The translations under genes and the position numbers were made by a program. Source: Symbiodinium natans (taxonomy: Eukaryota; Sar; Dinophyceae; Suessiales; Symbiodiniaceae). From it: a stretch of DNA of 42,500 nucleotides. The DNA is taken from NCBI GenBank assembly GCA_905221605.1, contig CAJNDS010000074.1, positions 189,808 to 232,307 of the forward strand, written 5' to 3'. The notes under the pieces were generated by a model. That model was not told where the DNA came from. It ran no database searches and worked only from the letters and a program-made list of their open reading frames with translations. Shown one piece after another: positions 17,200 through 28,802 of the stretch (the first letter of the stretch is position 1; each line of letters starts with the position of its first letter).

Positions 17200-18456
17200 T
17201 GCACCCCCAACGTTTGCCCCGCAACAGCTGGGGCGCAATGCCTAAAAGCATGGTGGGGTGCATGAAATTGAGGTTCGGGCTGCAAGTGCATTGCGTCGCG
17301 CAACGGAGAAGTTCCGTTTGCGGAAGTGCTGAAAACACTGGCAGGGGCGACAAACATGGCGGTTCCGTTTTCGGCTTTCAAGCGGCGTCTGCGTCCAAGA
17401 AGGAAACCTGATTCCACAGATCCTTGGGCGACACGGTATTGCGGTAGAAATTCTGATACGCCACCACAGCGGCAGCTATCTTTTGAAGCCCCAGTTCCTG
17501 TTGCAAAAAATGGCGCTGAGCCGTCAATGTGGCAGCGACTCTTTTTCGAGCTGCTGCGTCCCAACATGTTACATCTCCGGAGCATGCGCTTCAGAGCCGC
17601 TACCTGACTTTCACAGCGTTGGTCTCCGCCAACCATCGTGACACTGCGTCTGTTGATCTTGGCTCTTTTACAGGCCTTGATCGACTTGAGAACCCTGGTA
17701 AGCTGATTTCACGTGCCGTGGCAGGAGGTGAAAGTGTTTTCAAGGGAAGGGTTGAGCATACCAGCACTTGGCCTGCTCACCTCTGGGCCAAAACTGTGCA
17801 CAGCGAAGAAACAGCTGTCCTCTGGTGAGACCACTTTGCACAAGGTGGGGCTGAAGGCTCCTGCGCTCATGGAACCGACAGCCGCCCCAGCGGAACTTCT
17901 GCTGCTTCTTGTTGAAACAGCGTCTCAAGTCCTCCAGTTCAGCACTCTCCTCCTTCAGCTGCTCAAGGATGTAAGGCGGGATGCCCGGCTGCCCCGCAGA
18001 CTGCGAACTAGAACTGTCGCCATCGAGCACAGACGGGCTGTACTCCTCAATGTCATCCACAGACGAAGAGGAGGAAGCAAAGGCCTCATCTACACTGCAG
18101 CATTCCCCCTGCGCTTCCAGGCATCGACACCGTCGAATTTCTTCTGTCGTGAGCGGAGACAAAAAAATGTCTTCGATGCCAGCTACGCCACGAACCACTC
18201 GCTGTCTTGCTGGAGAGCGAGAACGAGCCATGGCCCAAAGCAGAAGCAAAACCCCGAGACCAAGGCACCCCGAACATGACTTACCAGCGCCTCTGAAAGT
18301 CTGAGCAACCCGCAGGCAAATGTTTCATGTTCCCCTAGGACGATCTGAAACAGAACCTGTCATGAACCTTGAGGAAGATGTATGCAAGTTGAAGAGCTCG
18401 ATCAAGAAAGGATACCTGCAGACAGAAAAGTGCGGGCAAACGTTGGGGGTGGACCC
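17197..18456. mobile_element. 1.26-kb element with 25-bp terminal inverted repeats
   Basis: The left end GGGTGCACCCCCAACGTTTG (continuing CCCCGC, 17197-17222) is the inverse, with one substitution and one extra C, of the right end at 18432-18456 (GCGGGCAAACGTTGGGGGTG, continuing GACCC). TGGGTTCAGGG lies immediately outside both ends (17189-17199 and 18457-18467), consistent with a target duplication of about 10-11 bp, although the same sequence is also part of a local repeat. The element contains ordinary-composition DNA with overlapping open frames on both strands and no telomere-like repeat. I interpret it as a DNA transposon or a gene-carrying derivative; I do not recognise a transposase. 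Confidence 0.55.
17740..18249 (-). CDS. Unknown ORF inside the terminal-inverted-repeat element
   Basis: The minus-strand frame of 169 codons (first ATG at 18249, another ATG at 18231) has protein-like composition. It has an Arg/Ser-rich start (MARSRSPARQR), a Ser-rich acidic stretch (SSSSSVDDIEEYSPS) and a charged, possibly coiled segment (ILEQLKEESAELEDLRR), followed by a basic CFNKKQQKFRWGG. A second minus-strand frame (complement of 17172-17636) may be a further exon, separated by about 100 bp with stops. No catalytic DDE motif is evident. Open frames on the plus strand overlap it, so coding status is uncertain. Confidence 0.3.
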   Translation of the reverse strand: MLLLWAMARSRSPARQRVVRGVAGIEDIFLSPLTTEEIRRCRCLEAQGECCSVDEAFASSSSSVDDIEEYSPSVLDGDSSSSQSAGQPGIPPYILEQLKEESAELEDLRRCFNKKQQKFRWGGCRFHERRSLQPHLVQSGLTRGQLFLRCAQFWPRGEQAKCWYAQPFP

Positions 18457-18479
18457 TGGGTTCAGGGAGATTGGGGGGT

Positions 18480-18905
18480 CCAGGGGTTTAGGGTTTTAGT
18501 GTTCAGGGTTAGGGGTTTTGGGTGTAGGTCTAGGGCTTTAGGTTTTTGGTTTGGGTGAAACTCGAAGATTCATATAAGAAGAACCCCTAAACCCCTACCC
18601 CCTAAACCCAAAACCCTGAACCCCTGAACCTTGAACCCCTAGACCCTAAACCCTAAGCCCCTTTCTTCGGGACCGCTTGCGCGTGCCCGACGTGGACGTG
18701 AAATGAACAACAGTCCGGGTTCGGGGTTACGGGGTCTTCTCGTCGCCTTGAACCCAAGAACGTCATAAACCCAACAAATCCCGGCAAATCCTATAAACCC
18801 TCCCAACCTGAAAGACTCTGCTAGACCCTGAACCCCCAAGCCCCAAACCCCAGAACCCTAAGATCAATAGCCCTCAACCCTACACCCTAAACCTTAACCC
18901 CTAGG
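18480..18905. repeat. Degenerate telomere-like tracts around a unique island
   Basis: TTTAGGG-type units at 18482-18550, CCCTAAA-type units at 18586-18660 and 18800-18905. The island 18661-18800 shows no recognisable gene. Confidence 0.55.
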
Positions 18906-19014
18906 GCTGACGAGTCAAACTTTTCAGGGTGGGGCCATGCACCAGGGAAGGCCGCCGCCTGCTATGATTTTACATATTTCCGCTTTGCCCTTCGGACGAC
19001 TCAGTGGTTGTAGA

Positions 19015-19335
19015 GTAGGGTTTAGGGTTTAGGGTTTAGGGTGTAGGGTGTAGGGTGTAGGGTTTAGGGGTTAGGGGTTAGGGGTTAGGGTTTAGGGTTT
19101 AGGGTTTAGGGTTGAGGGTTTTGGTAACCTTTAACCTTTTTAGGGTAGTAGAATTCCCTTGCAATCCCAAAGGTTAACCTTTAGTTTTTTCCAGGTTACT
19201 GGACAACTACGACTCGGTGGTTGAGCAGCTTAGGGTCTGAAGGGGGGTTTAGGGTTCAGGGGTTAGTGGTTTAGGGTTTTGGGTTCAGGGGTTTAGGGGC
19301 TTGGGGTTAGGGTTTAGTGGTTTAGGGGTTTAGGG
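19015..19335. repeat. TTTAGGG arrays with an embedded family C element
   Basis: TTTAGGG and TGTAGGG units at 19015-19120 and degenerate units at 19235-19335. Between them, 19124-19208 matches intron 1 of the first gene at both ends (GGTAACCTTTAACCTTTTTA and GGTTACTGGACAACTA). This shared sequence identifies intron 1 as a copy of a repeated element. Confidence 0.65.
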
Positions 19336-19470
19336 TATTCTTCTTCTCCTACTTCTTCTTCTTCTTCCTCTTCTTCGTTTTCTTCCACTTCTTCTTCTTC
19401 TTCCTCTTCTTCTTTTTCTTCCTCTTCTTCTTCTTCCTCTGCCTCTTCCTCTCATTATTCTTCTTCTTAA
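19336..19470. repeat. CTT/TCC microsatellite
   Basis: About 130 bp of almost pure pyrimidine sequence made of CTT and CCT triplets. A similar tract is at 36827-36975. Confidence 0.9.
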
Positions 19471-19524
19471 GACCAAACTATCCCTCAAACACCCGAAACC
19501 AGGGTTCGCGTTGCACCGGCATGT

Positions 19525-20210
19525 GTTTCAGGGTTTAGGGTTTCCAGTTTAGGGGACCTATAAGAGCACGACCCCCCCCCCCTCCCTCCCCCGAAATGAT
19601 GACACTAAACCCTAAACCCTAAACCCTAAACCCTAAACCCTAAACCCTAAACCCTAAACCCTAAACCCTAACCCTAAACCCTAAACCCTAAACCCTAAAC
19701 CCTCAGCCTAAACCCTAAACCCTTCTGAATGCGCGTCGTTCGTTGGGACCTTTCAAGAAGCGTACAAAGGCAAGACCAGCAATCAGAAAGCAACTCGGAG
19801 TTAGCGCTTCAGCTGGGCTGAGGCTCTCCCTAAACCCCTTTGCAAGGGTTTAGGGTTTAGGGTTTAGGGTTTAGGGTTTAGGGTTTAGGGTTTAGGGTAA
19901 GCCCTGTACTTCCTACAAACCCGGAAACCCGGCAAATGCTGCAAGCTTGGGGGTGGCTTAGGGTTCAGGCTTGAGGGTGGGCTCCTGAAGTACGAAACCT
20001 TAAACCCTGAACCCAAAACCCTAAACCCTAAGCCCCAAGCCCTAAACCCTGAACCCTAAACCCTAAACCCTAAACCCTAAACCCTAAACCCTAAACCCTA
20101 AACCCTAAACCCTGTCACAAGAGAGTTGCTTGCGTCAGAGTCCTCCCGGCAGCCCGAAATCTGGAGCGGCCTTGTTGATCAGGCTGCTACCCCGGCCCCA
20201 GAGTGGATCT
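19525..20210. repeat. CCCTAAA and TTTAGGG arrays with two islands
   Basis: CCCTAAA at 19603-19722, island 19723-19840, TTTAGGG at 19845-19893, CCCTAAA at 19995-20115, island 20116-20210. Both islands lie between a C array on the left and a G array on the right. Their translations are not recognised. Confidence 0.7.
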
Positions 20211-20308
20211 AGAAAGTGGAGACCCCTTAACTCTGTTTGGGGTTTAGGGTTTGGGGTTTGGGGTTTGGGGTTTAGGGTTTAACAGAAAGTGGAGACCCCT
20301 TAACTTTG
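20211..20308. repeat. TTTGGGG/TTTAGGG array bounded by a 25-bp direct repeat
   Basis: AGAAAGTGGAGACCCCTTAA, continuing CTCTG, at 20211-20235 is repeated (CTTTG) at 20284-20308. The array of about six units lies between. The right copy runs directly into a family A introner. Confidence 0.8.
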
Positions 20309-20388
20309 TCATAGTGGGGTAACATTTTTTCATTTTTAGGGATACTGAAACTCACTAAGGAAGAGACGTTTTCCCAACCATGAACTAG
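20304..20388 (+). mobile_element. Family A introner
   Basis: Starts CTTTGTCATAGTGGGGTAAC, ends CCCAACCATGAACTAG, with a shortened interior (GGGATACTGAAACTCACTAA). The flanks do not show a clear target duplication (CCTTAA versus GCTTC), perhaps because the left flank was rebuilt by the duplication described for 20211-20308. Confidence 0.7.
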
Positions 20389-21630
20389 GCTTCAGGCTGC
20401 CCAACAGCGTTGTTAACAGGGCACTAAATAGGGGTTTAGGTGTTAAGCCCAAGACCCTAAACCCCAGGCCAGACCCTGGTGTGCGGGGGCTCGACTTTCT
20501 AGATCCTCCCAGGTGTCTGGCTAGAGAGGCATTGCCTCTGTCCCCGCAATTGTGGAGGGAATAAAGAGGCAGAGGGGTGACGACCAGGGCATGAGAGTTA
20601 GGGTTTACGGTTCCGGAAGACCTAAACCCTGAACCCAAAACCCTAAACCCTAGCCCGAAACCCTAAACCCAACACCCGAAATTCGGTTTGGGTTGGGAAT
20701 GACTGCCTGGACGCGCTCGTGCGCGTGGAGGCTGTCTCTAGAGACTCATTTTGATAGGGTTTAGGGTTTAGGGTTTAGGGTTTAGGGTTTGGGGTTTGGG
20801 GTTTGGGGTTTAGGGTTTAGGGTCATTTCGTGCCCAAGGTGCCTGCGATAAAGGGCACACCATTTAGGGTTTAGGGCTTAGGGTTCGATTCTTAACCTGG
20901 AGGCTCCTTCTCATGTTTTCCCTTCAGGACCTTGGGACCCCTTTTTTTTGATATTTTCCCCCGTTGAGTTTGGGAGAGGATCATATGTTTGTAGGGTTTA
21001 GGGTTTCGGGTTTAGGGTTTAGGGATGTCTCCAGGTTGGCTTTTGGAATTCCTTAGTGGTTTAAAAGGGAGCCCTGAGTATTGTTCAGAGGGATAAAAAG
21101 AGGCCAACCCAGTATCTTTTCAGAGGGCTGAGAGGGTTTAGGGCTTAGGGCTTAGGGCTTAGGGCTTAGGGCTTAGGGTTTAGGGTTTAGGGTTTAGGGT
21201 TTAGGGTTTAGGGTTTAGGGTTTAGGGTTTAGGGCTTCACGCCTTGAATGAGCGCAAGGGCACGGTGCCTTGAACTCTCAAGGAATTTGTCCGCAAATAG
21301 CAAGCAAGCAGCTGCCACATGGAGCCCCCCCCCACACACACACACCGCACCCTCAACCTCTTGATTTAGGGTTTAGGGTTACACGACATTTGAATAAGCA
21401 CACCTGCACGAACCCCCCCCCCCCAAAAAAAAAACAAAACAAACAAAATGAAACAAAAAGACCAACGCAAGCCCATCTATTCGTGAAGAACCGTTCGTTA
21501 ACACACCAGTATTGGAGCAGCCTTCTTTGTGCTTATGTTGATTTGGTCCCTTAAAAAGGGAATTCAAGACAACCCTATGGGTGACACCATCATCTTTGTT
21601 CCTTCAAAGCCAAGTCTGAGAAAACGAATG
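20389..21630. repeat. Telomere-like tracts and unique islands
   Basis: CCCTAAA-type units at 20620-20680; TTTAGGG at 20756-20822, 20862-20888 and 20993-21025; TTAGGGC then TTTAGGG at 21131-21232. The island 20681-20755 reads GNDCLDALVRVEAVSRDS in one frame, faintly like the end of an ankyrin repeat, but I do not call it. The 21239-21630 part is unique with C- and A-runs and shows no gene. Confidence 0.5.
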
Positions 21631-21810
21631 ACCTTAAAACCTAAACCCATAGCCCTAGAAACCCCAAACCCATAACCCTATGAACCCTAAACCCCAAAAC
21701 CCTAAACCCCGAACCCGAAACCCCAAACCCCAGACCCCAAACCCCAAAAAACCCCAAACCCTAAACCCCAAACCCCAAACCCTAAACCCTAAACCCTTAT
21801 AAACCTTAAG
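21630..21810. repeat. CCCTAAA/CCCCAAA array before the first exon of the ankyrin-type gene
   Basis: About 180 bp of mixed CCCTAAA, CCCCAAA and CCCATAA units. It ends 18 bp upstream of the ATG at 21828. Confidence 0.8.
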
Positions 21811-21827
21811 CGACCCCCCTCCGAGCC

Positions 21828-24800
21828 ATGCCCAAGAAAGCCGCAACTCCCGGGGCCGCGACCGGCGCTCTGCGAATTTGGACGGTCGGCGGGTGCCCGG
21901 GCGCCTTCAGCGGTTTAGGGGGTTTGGGTTTTTGGGGGGGGTTTGGGGTTTTTGGGGGGTTTGGGGTTTGGGGGTTTAGGGTTTGGGGTTTTGGGGGTTT
22001 AGGGTTTGGGGTTTTTGGGGTTTAGGGTTTGGGGTTTTTGGGGTTTGGGGTTTTTGGGGTTTAGGGTTTTTGGGGTTTGGGGTTTTTGGGGTTTGGGGTT
22101 TAGGGTTTAGGGTTTGGAGTTTTTGGGTTTTTTGGGGTGTAGGGTTTCGGTTTGGGGTTTAGGGTTTAGGGCCGGGTTTGTTTCGGGAGCCTATACTATG
22201 CCCTTTGCTCTTTGCAGGCTTCGGCAAGAACTGAAACCAGTAAAGTAGTAGAACGGAAGGGACCATGAGTTCGACCAGCCTTGCTATCAAGCCCTTCCCT
22301 TACAGTCCAGGCCGAGGCCTTCAACTCCTAAACTTAAAAGCCCTTCACGGGTAGTTCTCTAAATTAGGGTCCTTTTTTGCAATTTGTCGTTTTTGCTTAT
22401 AGGGTGCCGTGCGAAATAGAAAGCGGGGGGGGGGGGGGCAAGAGGGAAGCTATATAACGTAGAGAACGACCCTCATGTCGACATCTCCTCCTGACTTGCA
22501 CGAAACCCGGAACACCACCGTAAGGATGGTTTAGGGTTTAGGGTTATAGGGTTATAGGGTTTAGGGTTTGGGGTATAGGGTTTAGGGTTGGGCCTTGGGG
22601 TCTTTAACTAGGGAGGGCTTTTGGGATCCAGGGTTTGGGCTGGGATGTTCCCCCTCATCCTAACAGTCCTTAATCGGGATGAACATAGGGGCCTAAACCC
22701 TAAATCCTAAACCCTAAACCCTTGTGGTAGTAAAGTGCTTCATACCCTTCCCCGGTCTAACCCGGAGCTGAGTTTTTAGGGGCTTGAGGTGCCAGAGTTC
22801 AGGGTTTAGGGTTCAGGGTTTAGGGTTAGAGGGTTGAGGGTTGAGGGTTTGGGGTTTAGGGTTTAGGGTTTCACGACTTTGGGTGCGCTGGTGCCTGGTT
22901 TTTTGAGATCTTCTTTGACTCGGTATGCCCAGGCAAGAAATCGCGGCAGTGAACTCAGAGGACTTCGAGGACGGCGTCCTTGGAGTCTAGGTGGTTCAGG
23001 GTTTAGGGTTTAGGGTTTAGGGTTTAGGGTTTAGGGGTTAGGGTTTAGGGTTTAGGGTTTAGGGTTTAGGGTTTAGGGTTTAGGGTTCATTCTACGAAAA
23101 GTTAGGGATTATAGTAACCCACCCATTATATTCCCTACTTAAGGACGGTTCGTGTAAGGGGGAACATCCCAAGTGGTTCTCTAAATTAGGGTTGGGTTGT
23201 TCCTCCCTTATACTAACACTCCTTAATCGGGATTTTACTATCCCTACTATAGTCCCTATTAAGGATTGTTAGTATACGGGGAACAGAACAAATTTGGGGC
23301 ACGTAGGGCTGATGGCTTGCTAGCCGCTGCAATACAATACAAGGCTACCAAAGGGATATCTAGGCATATGCAGTCTCCTTGTTTTTGGAGGGGAGCGGGG
23401 GGGGGCGGTTGGGGGGTAGGGCGGGGAGCTTGGTGGCCTGGTTGTGGGGATTACCGGGCGGTATTACTTGGCTTATTTCGAGACCCGCTTGAAGCTGGAG
23501 AGGTCCTCTTTCATAAGGGGTGTGTGTGTGGGGGGGGGGGGCGGGGGGGGGGGGGGGGGGGGGGGCGTTGCAAAAGCTCTGTCATGATCAGTGCCTGACA
23601 AAGCATGCAACAAATTGTTCTGGGCAGGGGTCCCCGACTGTGCTGGTAATCAGTGGTTTGCCCATCTTGGAGCTGCCGTATGTGGGAGTTTACGATACTG
23701 GGGGGTACTTTAGGGGGGTTCTGAGAAAAGGAGATCCTACTCTTTGGGGGTCTATATTAGGGGTCCCCTTAGATTGAGACCCCATGTGTCATCTTTGCAG
23801 CGGGTTTAGATGCCCTGCCCTAGGAGGGCATCTTGAACCAAGCAGGATGGATGAAGGCAGATCATCCAAAACCCCTTCATGAAGAAATATGCCTTAAGTT
23901 ATACTAAGGATCCTTATTTTGAATTAGGGTGTGTTCCTGAATTAAGGGGTTTGGAAGATCTGGGCAGACCCTGTTCCACGACCAACCATGGTCAACACTG
24001 GCCCCTCAACAGATCCACGGGTGTCCGGCTTCTGCAAGGTGATCCCTAAACCTTCTTAAGCAAGCAAGCTCGGAAAGACTCTCCTAGCTAACCCGACAAA
24101 GAACCCTGAGATCCTATAATATGTCACCCTGTACCTATAAACCCTACAAATTACCCTCAAACTCTGTAAGTAACCTTATGCCCAGCCCCAATAAGAGTAA
24201 CCATCAACGGAATCAAAGGCTAACCCTCTAAGCAACCTCGGAGGACGTGCGGGCCTTGAAGAAGCATCTGGAGCCGATCTGCAAGCTGCCACGGTTCAGG
24301 TCCCTTGGAGTCAGTTGGGGGGTTTAGGGTTTAGGGTTTAGGGTTTAGGGTTTAGGGTTTAGGGTTTAGGGTTCAGGTCCCTTGGAGTCAGTTGGGGTTT
24401 CCGAAAATGGGGGTACCTTTGGTGTTCTTTCCTATTTCGGGTATAAAAAGAGGGAACCCCTGTTTTGGGAGATCCCCATTTAGCCTCTCTAGTGTTATGG
24501 TTATGGGCTTTTCGGGCTTGACGTACCTAGCCAACGGATTAACTTTAATCTTGTTGGGCTTCCTTACTTTGTAGGACGAATAGGTTTAGAGTTTAGAGTT
24601 GCGGGTTTCGGTTGTTTGGTGCTTGGTTCTTGGAAGAATTGCTCCGAGAAGCAAAAATCTAGTTCTACCAAGGGTTCAGGGTGTAAGGATTGGAGGAGTC
24701 AGGGCGCACGGCCCTAAATTAAACCCTAAACCCTAAACCCTAAACCCTAAACCCTAAACCCTAAACCCTACGGCCCAAGATTGTTCCTTAAACCCCCGGC

Positions 24801-27800
24801 TTGTTTACCCTTGGCTTCGGGACTTCTTTACAGAGCCTGGGGTTTTGCGTAATCCCATCCGGAAGTAACATGGGAGCCTGCATAATTTCCACTGAAGTTT
24901 AGGGTTTGGGGTTTGGGGTTTAGGGTTTAGGGTTTAGGGTTAGAGTTTAGAGTTTAGGGTTTAGGGTTTAGGGTTTAGGGTTTAGGACTTTTAGGGTTTA
25001 GGGTTTAGGGTCTAGGGTTTAGGGTGTTGTTCAGGGTCGCCTGCACACCAAAGAGTCTGCGTGTGTTGCCAGGCAGCGGCTTACCAGCAAAGGCGATGTG
25101 GTCTTGCCAGACGATGCGAGGCCCCAGACTGGGCAAGAGGGTTTAGGGTTATGGGTTTAGGGTTAGGGGTGTAGCTTTTGGGCTTGAGGGGTTTTGGGGT
25201 TTAGGGTTTAGGGTTTAGGGTCTGGGGTTTAGGGTCAGGGGTGTAGCTTTTGGGCTTGAGGGTTTGGGGTCTAGGGTTTAGGGGTTTCGGGGTTTAGGGT
25301 TTAGGAGTTTAGGGGTTTAAGGGTTTAGGGGTTTGGGGGTTCAGGGGTTTAGGGTTTGGGTTTGATGTCCCCCTTCATTCTGCTAACAGTCCTCAATAGG
25401 GTTTATACTAATTAGGGGGCACGAGAATCCAGATGAAAAACTGTTAGTAAAAGGGGAAAATCCCAAATTGAGGGTTTAGGGTCCAGGGTTTGCCGCTGCC
25501 AGGGCGTCTTTGTTAGATGGTCCTTGCAATGTTGGGCGTGTGCTTACATATCAGGCGGCGCGCCCACTTGAGCGCCAGAATCTTAGAGAGTTTGCGGAGG
25601 GGTTGCGAAGTACGCTTAGCCAGAAGCGGTCTCTTTCGGGGCGTTGCTGAACCCTAAACCCCGCGCCCTGTAATCCCATGCCTGGTGTCGGCAGACTGGA
25701 GCCAGGGATGGTTTAGGGTTTAGGCACCTACAGCCCGGAGTCAAGGGGGGTGTTATGAACATCAGGTTGTTACCTGTGTATTGATAGAATCAAGACTGCC
25801 CCCCCCCCCCCCCCCAACAAAAAAGACCGCGCTGACTTCCTTCTCGTGTGAACCATTCAATACCAGTGTTGAAGCTGCTCGCTTCCCCGCAGATCGGGAC
25901 AAGCGCTGGTGTGAATGCGTCGAACATCTGTGGGGACGGCAGGCCGTTCACCACAACCCAGCACTGTGGGGAGGAACGCTGCAGGTAGCCTGTCGCCGGC
26001 CATGTCTGCGAAGGTGGAGGCTGGAAACAGGCTTGCGAGATGGGCCATTCACATGATCCGGCTCTGTTCGCAACACGGAGTTCCAGGTGCTGCTGGAGAA
26101 CCCCAAGCGCCCCTTTCTCTGGAGGCTTCCAGAGCTGTCGAAGCTGCTGTAGCCCGAGAAGCTGGTCCAACAGGATGAGGTCGAGATGGGCGCCTTTGTG
26201 GCTGGCGACGTACCCTTTGCCACTTTAAAGGACCCTAAATCACCGGAAATTCTGAGAAACAAAGGGTTTAGGCGTTTAGGGACTCTAGGCTTTGGGGTTC
26301 CACTACCAGTATACCACCATTACCAAAAACTCAAACTTCCACACCCTAAACACTACACCCTGAACCCTAAGCCCGAAATCCTAAACCCTAAACCTTCGAA
26401 ACCCTCGACCCCAAAGACCCTCAAACCCTCAACTCTCGAGAAAAAGCACCAGAAACCTCGAAGCCCTATATGAACGCCCTAATCACCCTTCCCCCCCCCT
26501 GCCAAAAACAATCGAACAAAAAGATAAATATTAAAACAACACCTTAAACTCGAAACAGCCCCTGAGCTCCAAAAACCCTCGGCCTTCAACCCTGAGTTCT
26601 TTTGCAGCCCGAAACCCTAACCCCTAAACCTTAAACCCTAAACCCTAAACCCGAAACCCTAAACCCTAAACCCTAAACCCTAAACCCTAAACCATGACTT
26701 TTGCAGAAGCCCTATTTAACAGCGGGTCCCTTGGCAGCTTGGAGTCCATGACCAAGCTGCAGCTGGTTCTCCTCCCGTACACCAAGGCTCGGAGTCCTTC
26801 ACTCCTCCCCCAGCTTGAAAGGGTTTAGGGTTTAGGGTTTAGGGTTTAGGGTTTAGGGTTTAGGGTTTAGGGGGGTTAGGGGTTCTGGGTTAGGGTTTAG
26901 GGTTTAGGGTTTAGGGTTTAGGGTTTAGGGTTTAGGGTTTAGGGTTTAGGGTTTAGGGTTTAGGGGACTGGGGAGGTTTAGGGGTTTGGGGCTTAGAGCT
27001 CCTCACTCGGGTATCCTCAGTGTCCTTTAAGGTTCCGGACCTTCCTTCAGAGGTGAGTGGTGTTTGTAAGGGTTTAGGGTTTAGGATTTAGGATTTAGGG
27101 TTTAGGGTTTGGGGATTGGGGATTGGGGATTGGGGATTGGGGTTGAGGGCTTACAACCACCCACCCGTCCTCTAGCACGAAGACCTCTGGTTTTGGGAGT
27201 TTTGGGTGGTGGCCCAAAGTTGGAGATGCTCGGTTCCGCGCTTTTGTCGTTGCTTGCCACAAGCCGTCCCACAAGAGAGCAACAAAACAAGACAACATGT
27301 TGGAAGTAGAGGGAAGGACTGCGAAAGCACAGCTGACTTTGCCCTGTCAGATGGTTAGGGGTGTAGCTTATTGGGGTCCATATTGAGGCCATCCTACCGT
27401 TTGGGGTCTATATTGGGGCTCCCTCATTTTCGTAAACCCCCAGATCGGGAACTGAGTCGAAGTTCTCTTGGCCTCAGATTATGTTTCGAGGGTTTTGGGG
27501 GGGCTATGCCGGCGATGCCTTGCAAGCGCCGGGCTTCCCAAAGCATCTGTTGAAAACATGTGGTTTACGGCCCGGAGCGCACCCCCACCACTTCAACTTG
27601 AAACGGCCCTAAACCACCTAAAGCAAACGCCAAACCACCCTGAACCACGCTAGACAACCTAAAACACCCGAAGAGCCCTATGAGCCCTAAGCAGTCCATG
27701 TGGGAAGTAAGCTTAGCCTAAACTCAAAGGTTAGGGTAGGGCTTAGGGTTTAGGAGTTAGGGTTTAGGGGAGGCCTTGAGGGCAGAGGCCTTGCATGTCC

Positions 27801-28753
27801 CAGGCCACCCAGAAGGAAGTGGATACATTCGTGGAGGTGGCCGCCAGGGGCAAGGCGCTGCGAAACCCAGAAAATTGGGGTTTAGGCAGGGGGTTAAGGG
27901 GTCCAGGGGGTCTTTAGGGGGGTTTGAGGGGGGCTTAGGGGGGTTTAGGGGGGTTTAGGCGGGCTCAGGGGTTTAGAGGGCTTGGGGGTTGGGGGTTTTG
28001 GGTTTGGAGGGTTCGAATCCCCGAACCCTGAAACCCACCCTGGAGCTCTTGACTAGGGTTTAGGGTTTAGGGTTCCTCCCTCAGAAAAAGAAACCTCACG
28101 GTGCCTAAGCCCTAATCCACCAAAGCCCCCAAGCACAGAAGCGTCAACATGGTTCTGTCTGAGATTCCTACAGAACTGAAAACAAAATCACAGAAAGCAA
28201 AAGCACAGGAACCCTTCCCCCCCCAAACCCCCCTTAAACCGCGCGAAACCCTTAAACCCCCCTAAACCCCAAACCCGAAACCCTTAACCCTAAACCCTAA
28301 ACCCTCCTAAGCCCCAGCAGCGGGCAGACGCCAGGTGGAGGAGGCTGAGAGGATCCTCCAGCTGCCCCAGAATCCCGACAAAGTCGAGTCTTCAGGCCAC
28401 GGGTGCGGAGAGACGTAAGGGTAGGTGGTTTAGGGTTTAGGGTTTAGGGTTGAGCATTTCAGGTTCAGGGTTAGGGCTCAGGGCTTGTCATTGAGGGTTT
28501 AGGGTTTGTGGTTGCATGGGGTTGGGTTATCAGGTTTAGGGTGATTCTGGAAAGCGCCGAGCAAGGGCATCTACCGGTACTCCGCCACCTATCTCTAAAC
28601 CCTAAACCCTAAACCCTAAACCCCAAACCCTAAACCCTAAACCCTAAACCCTAAACCCTAAACCCTAAACCTCTACATTTACTCCACCACCTATGACAAG
28701 AAGGACCCTCTTGCCGTTGCCGGTGGGTTTCATCTTCGCTCTCGAAAGCCACT

Positions 28754-28802
<49 letters not shown>

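Larger units (their letters stand above)
25121..26737 (+). other. Intron 4 of the ankyrin-type gene
   Basis: Starts GCCCCAGAC and ends TTGGCAG (GC-AG). It contains TTTAGGG-type tracts (25138-25360), a family G hairpin, a pseudogene fragment (25850-26232), and C-strand tracts (26345-26475 and 26607-26693) just before the next exon. Confidence 0.5.

Noticed and set aside
17326-18304. Plus-strand open frames in the 1.26-kb element (for example 17713-18279)
   Set aside because: They overlap the minus-strand frame whose composition is more protein-like (Ser-rich acidic and charged helical parts); treated as shadows, although not with certainty.
27980-28025. GGTTCGAATCCCC, which resembles a tRNA T-loop
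   Set aside because: No acceptor stem, D-arm or anticodon arm can be fitted upstream; the area is degenerate TTTAGGG repeat.
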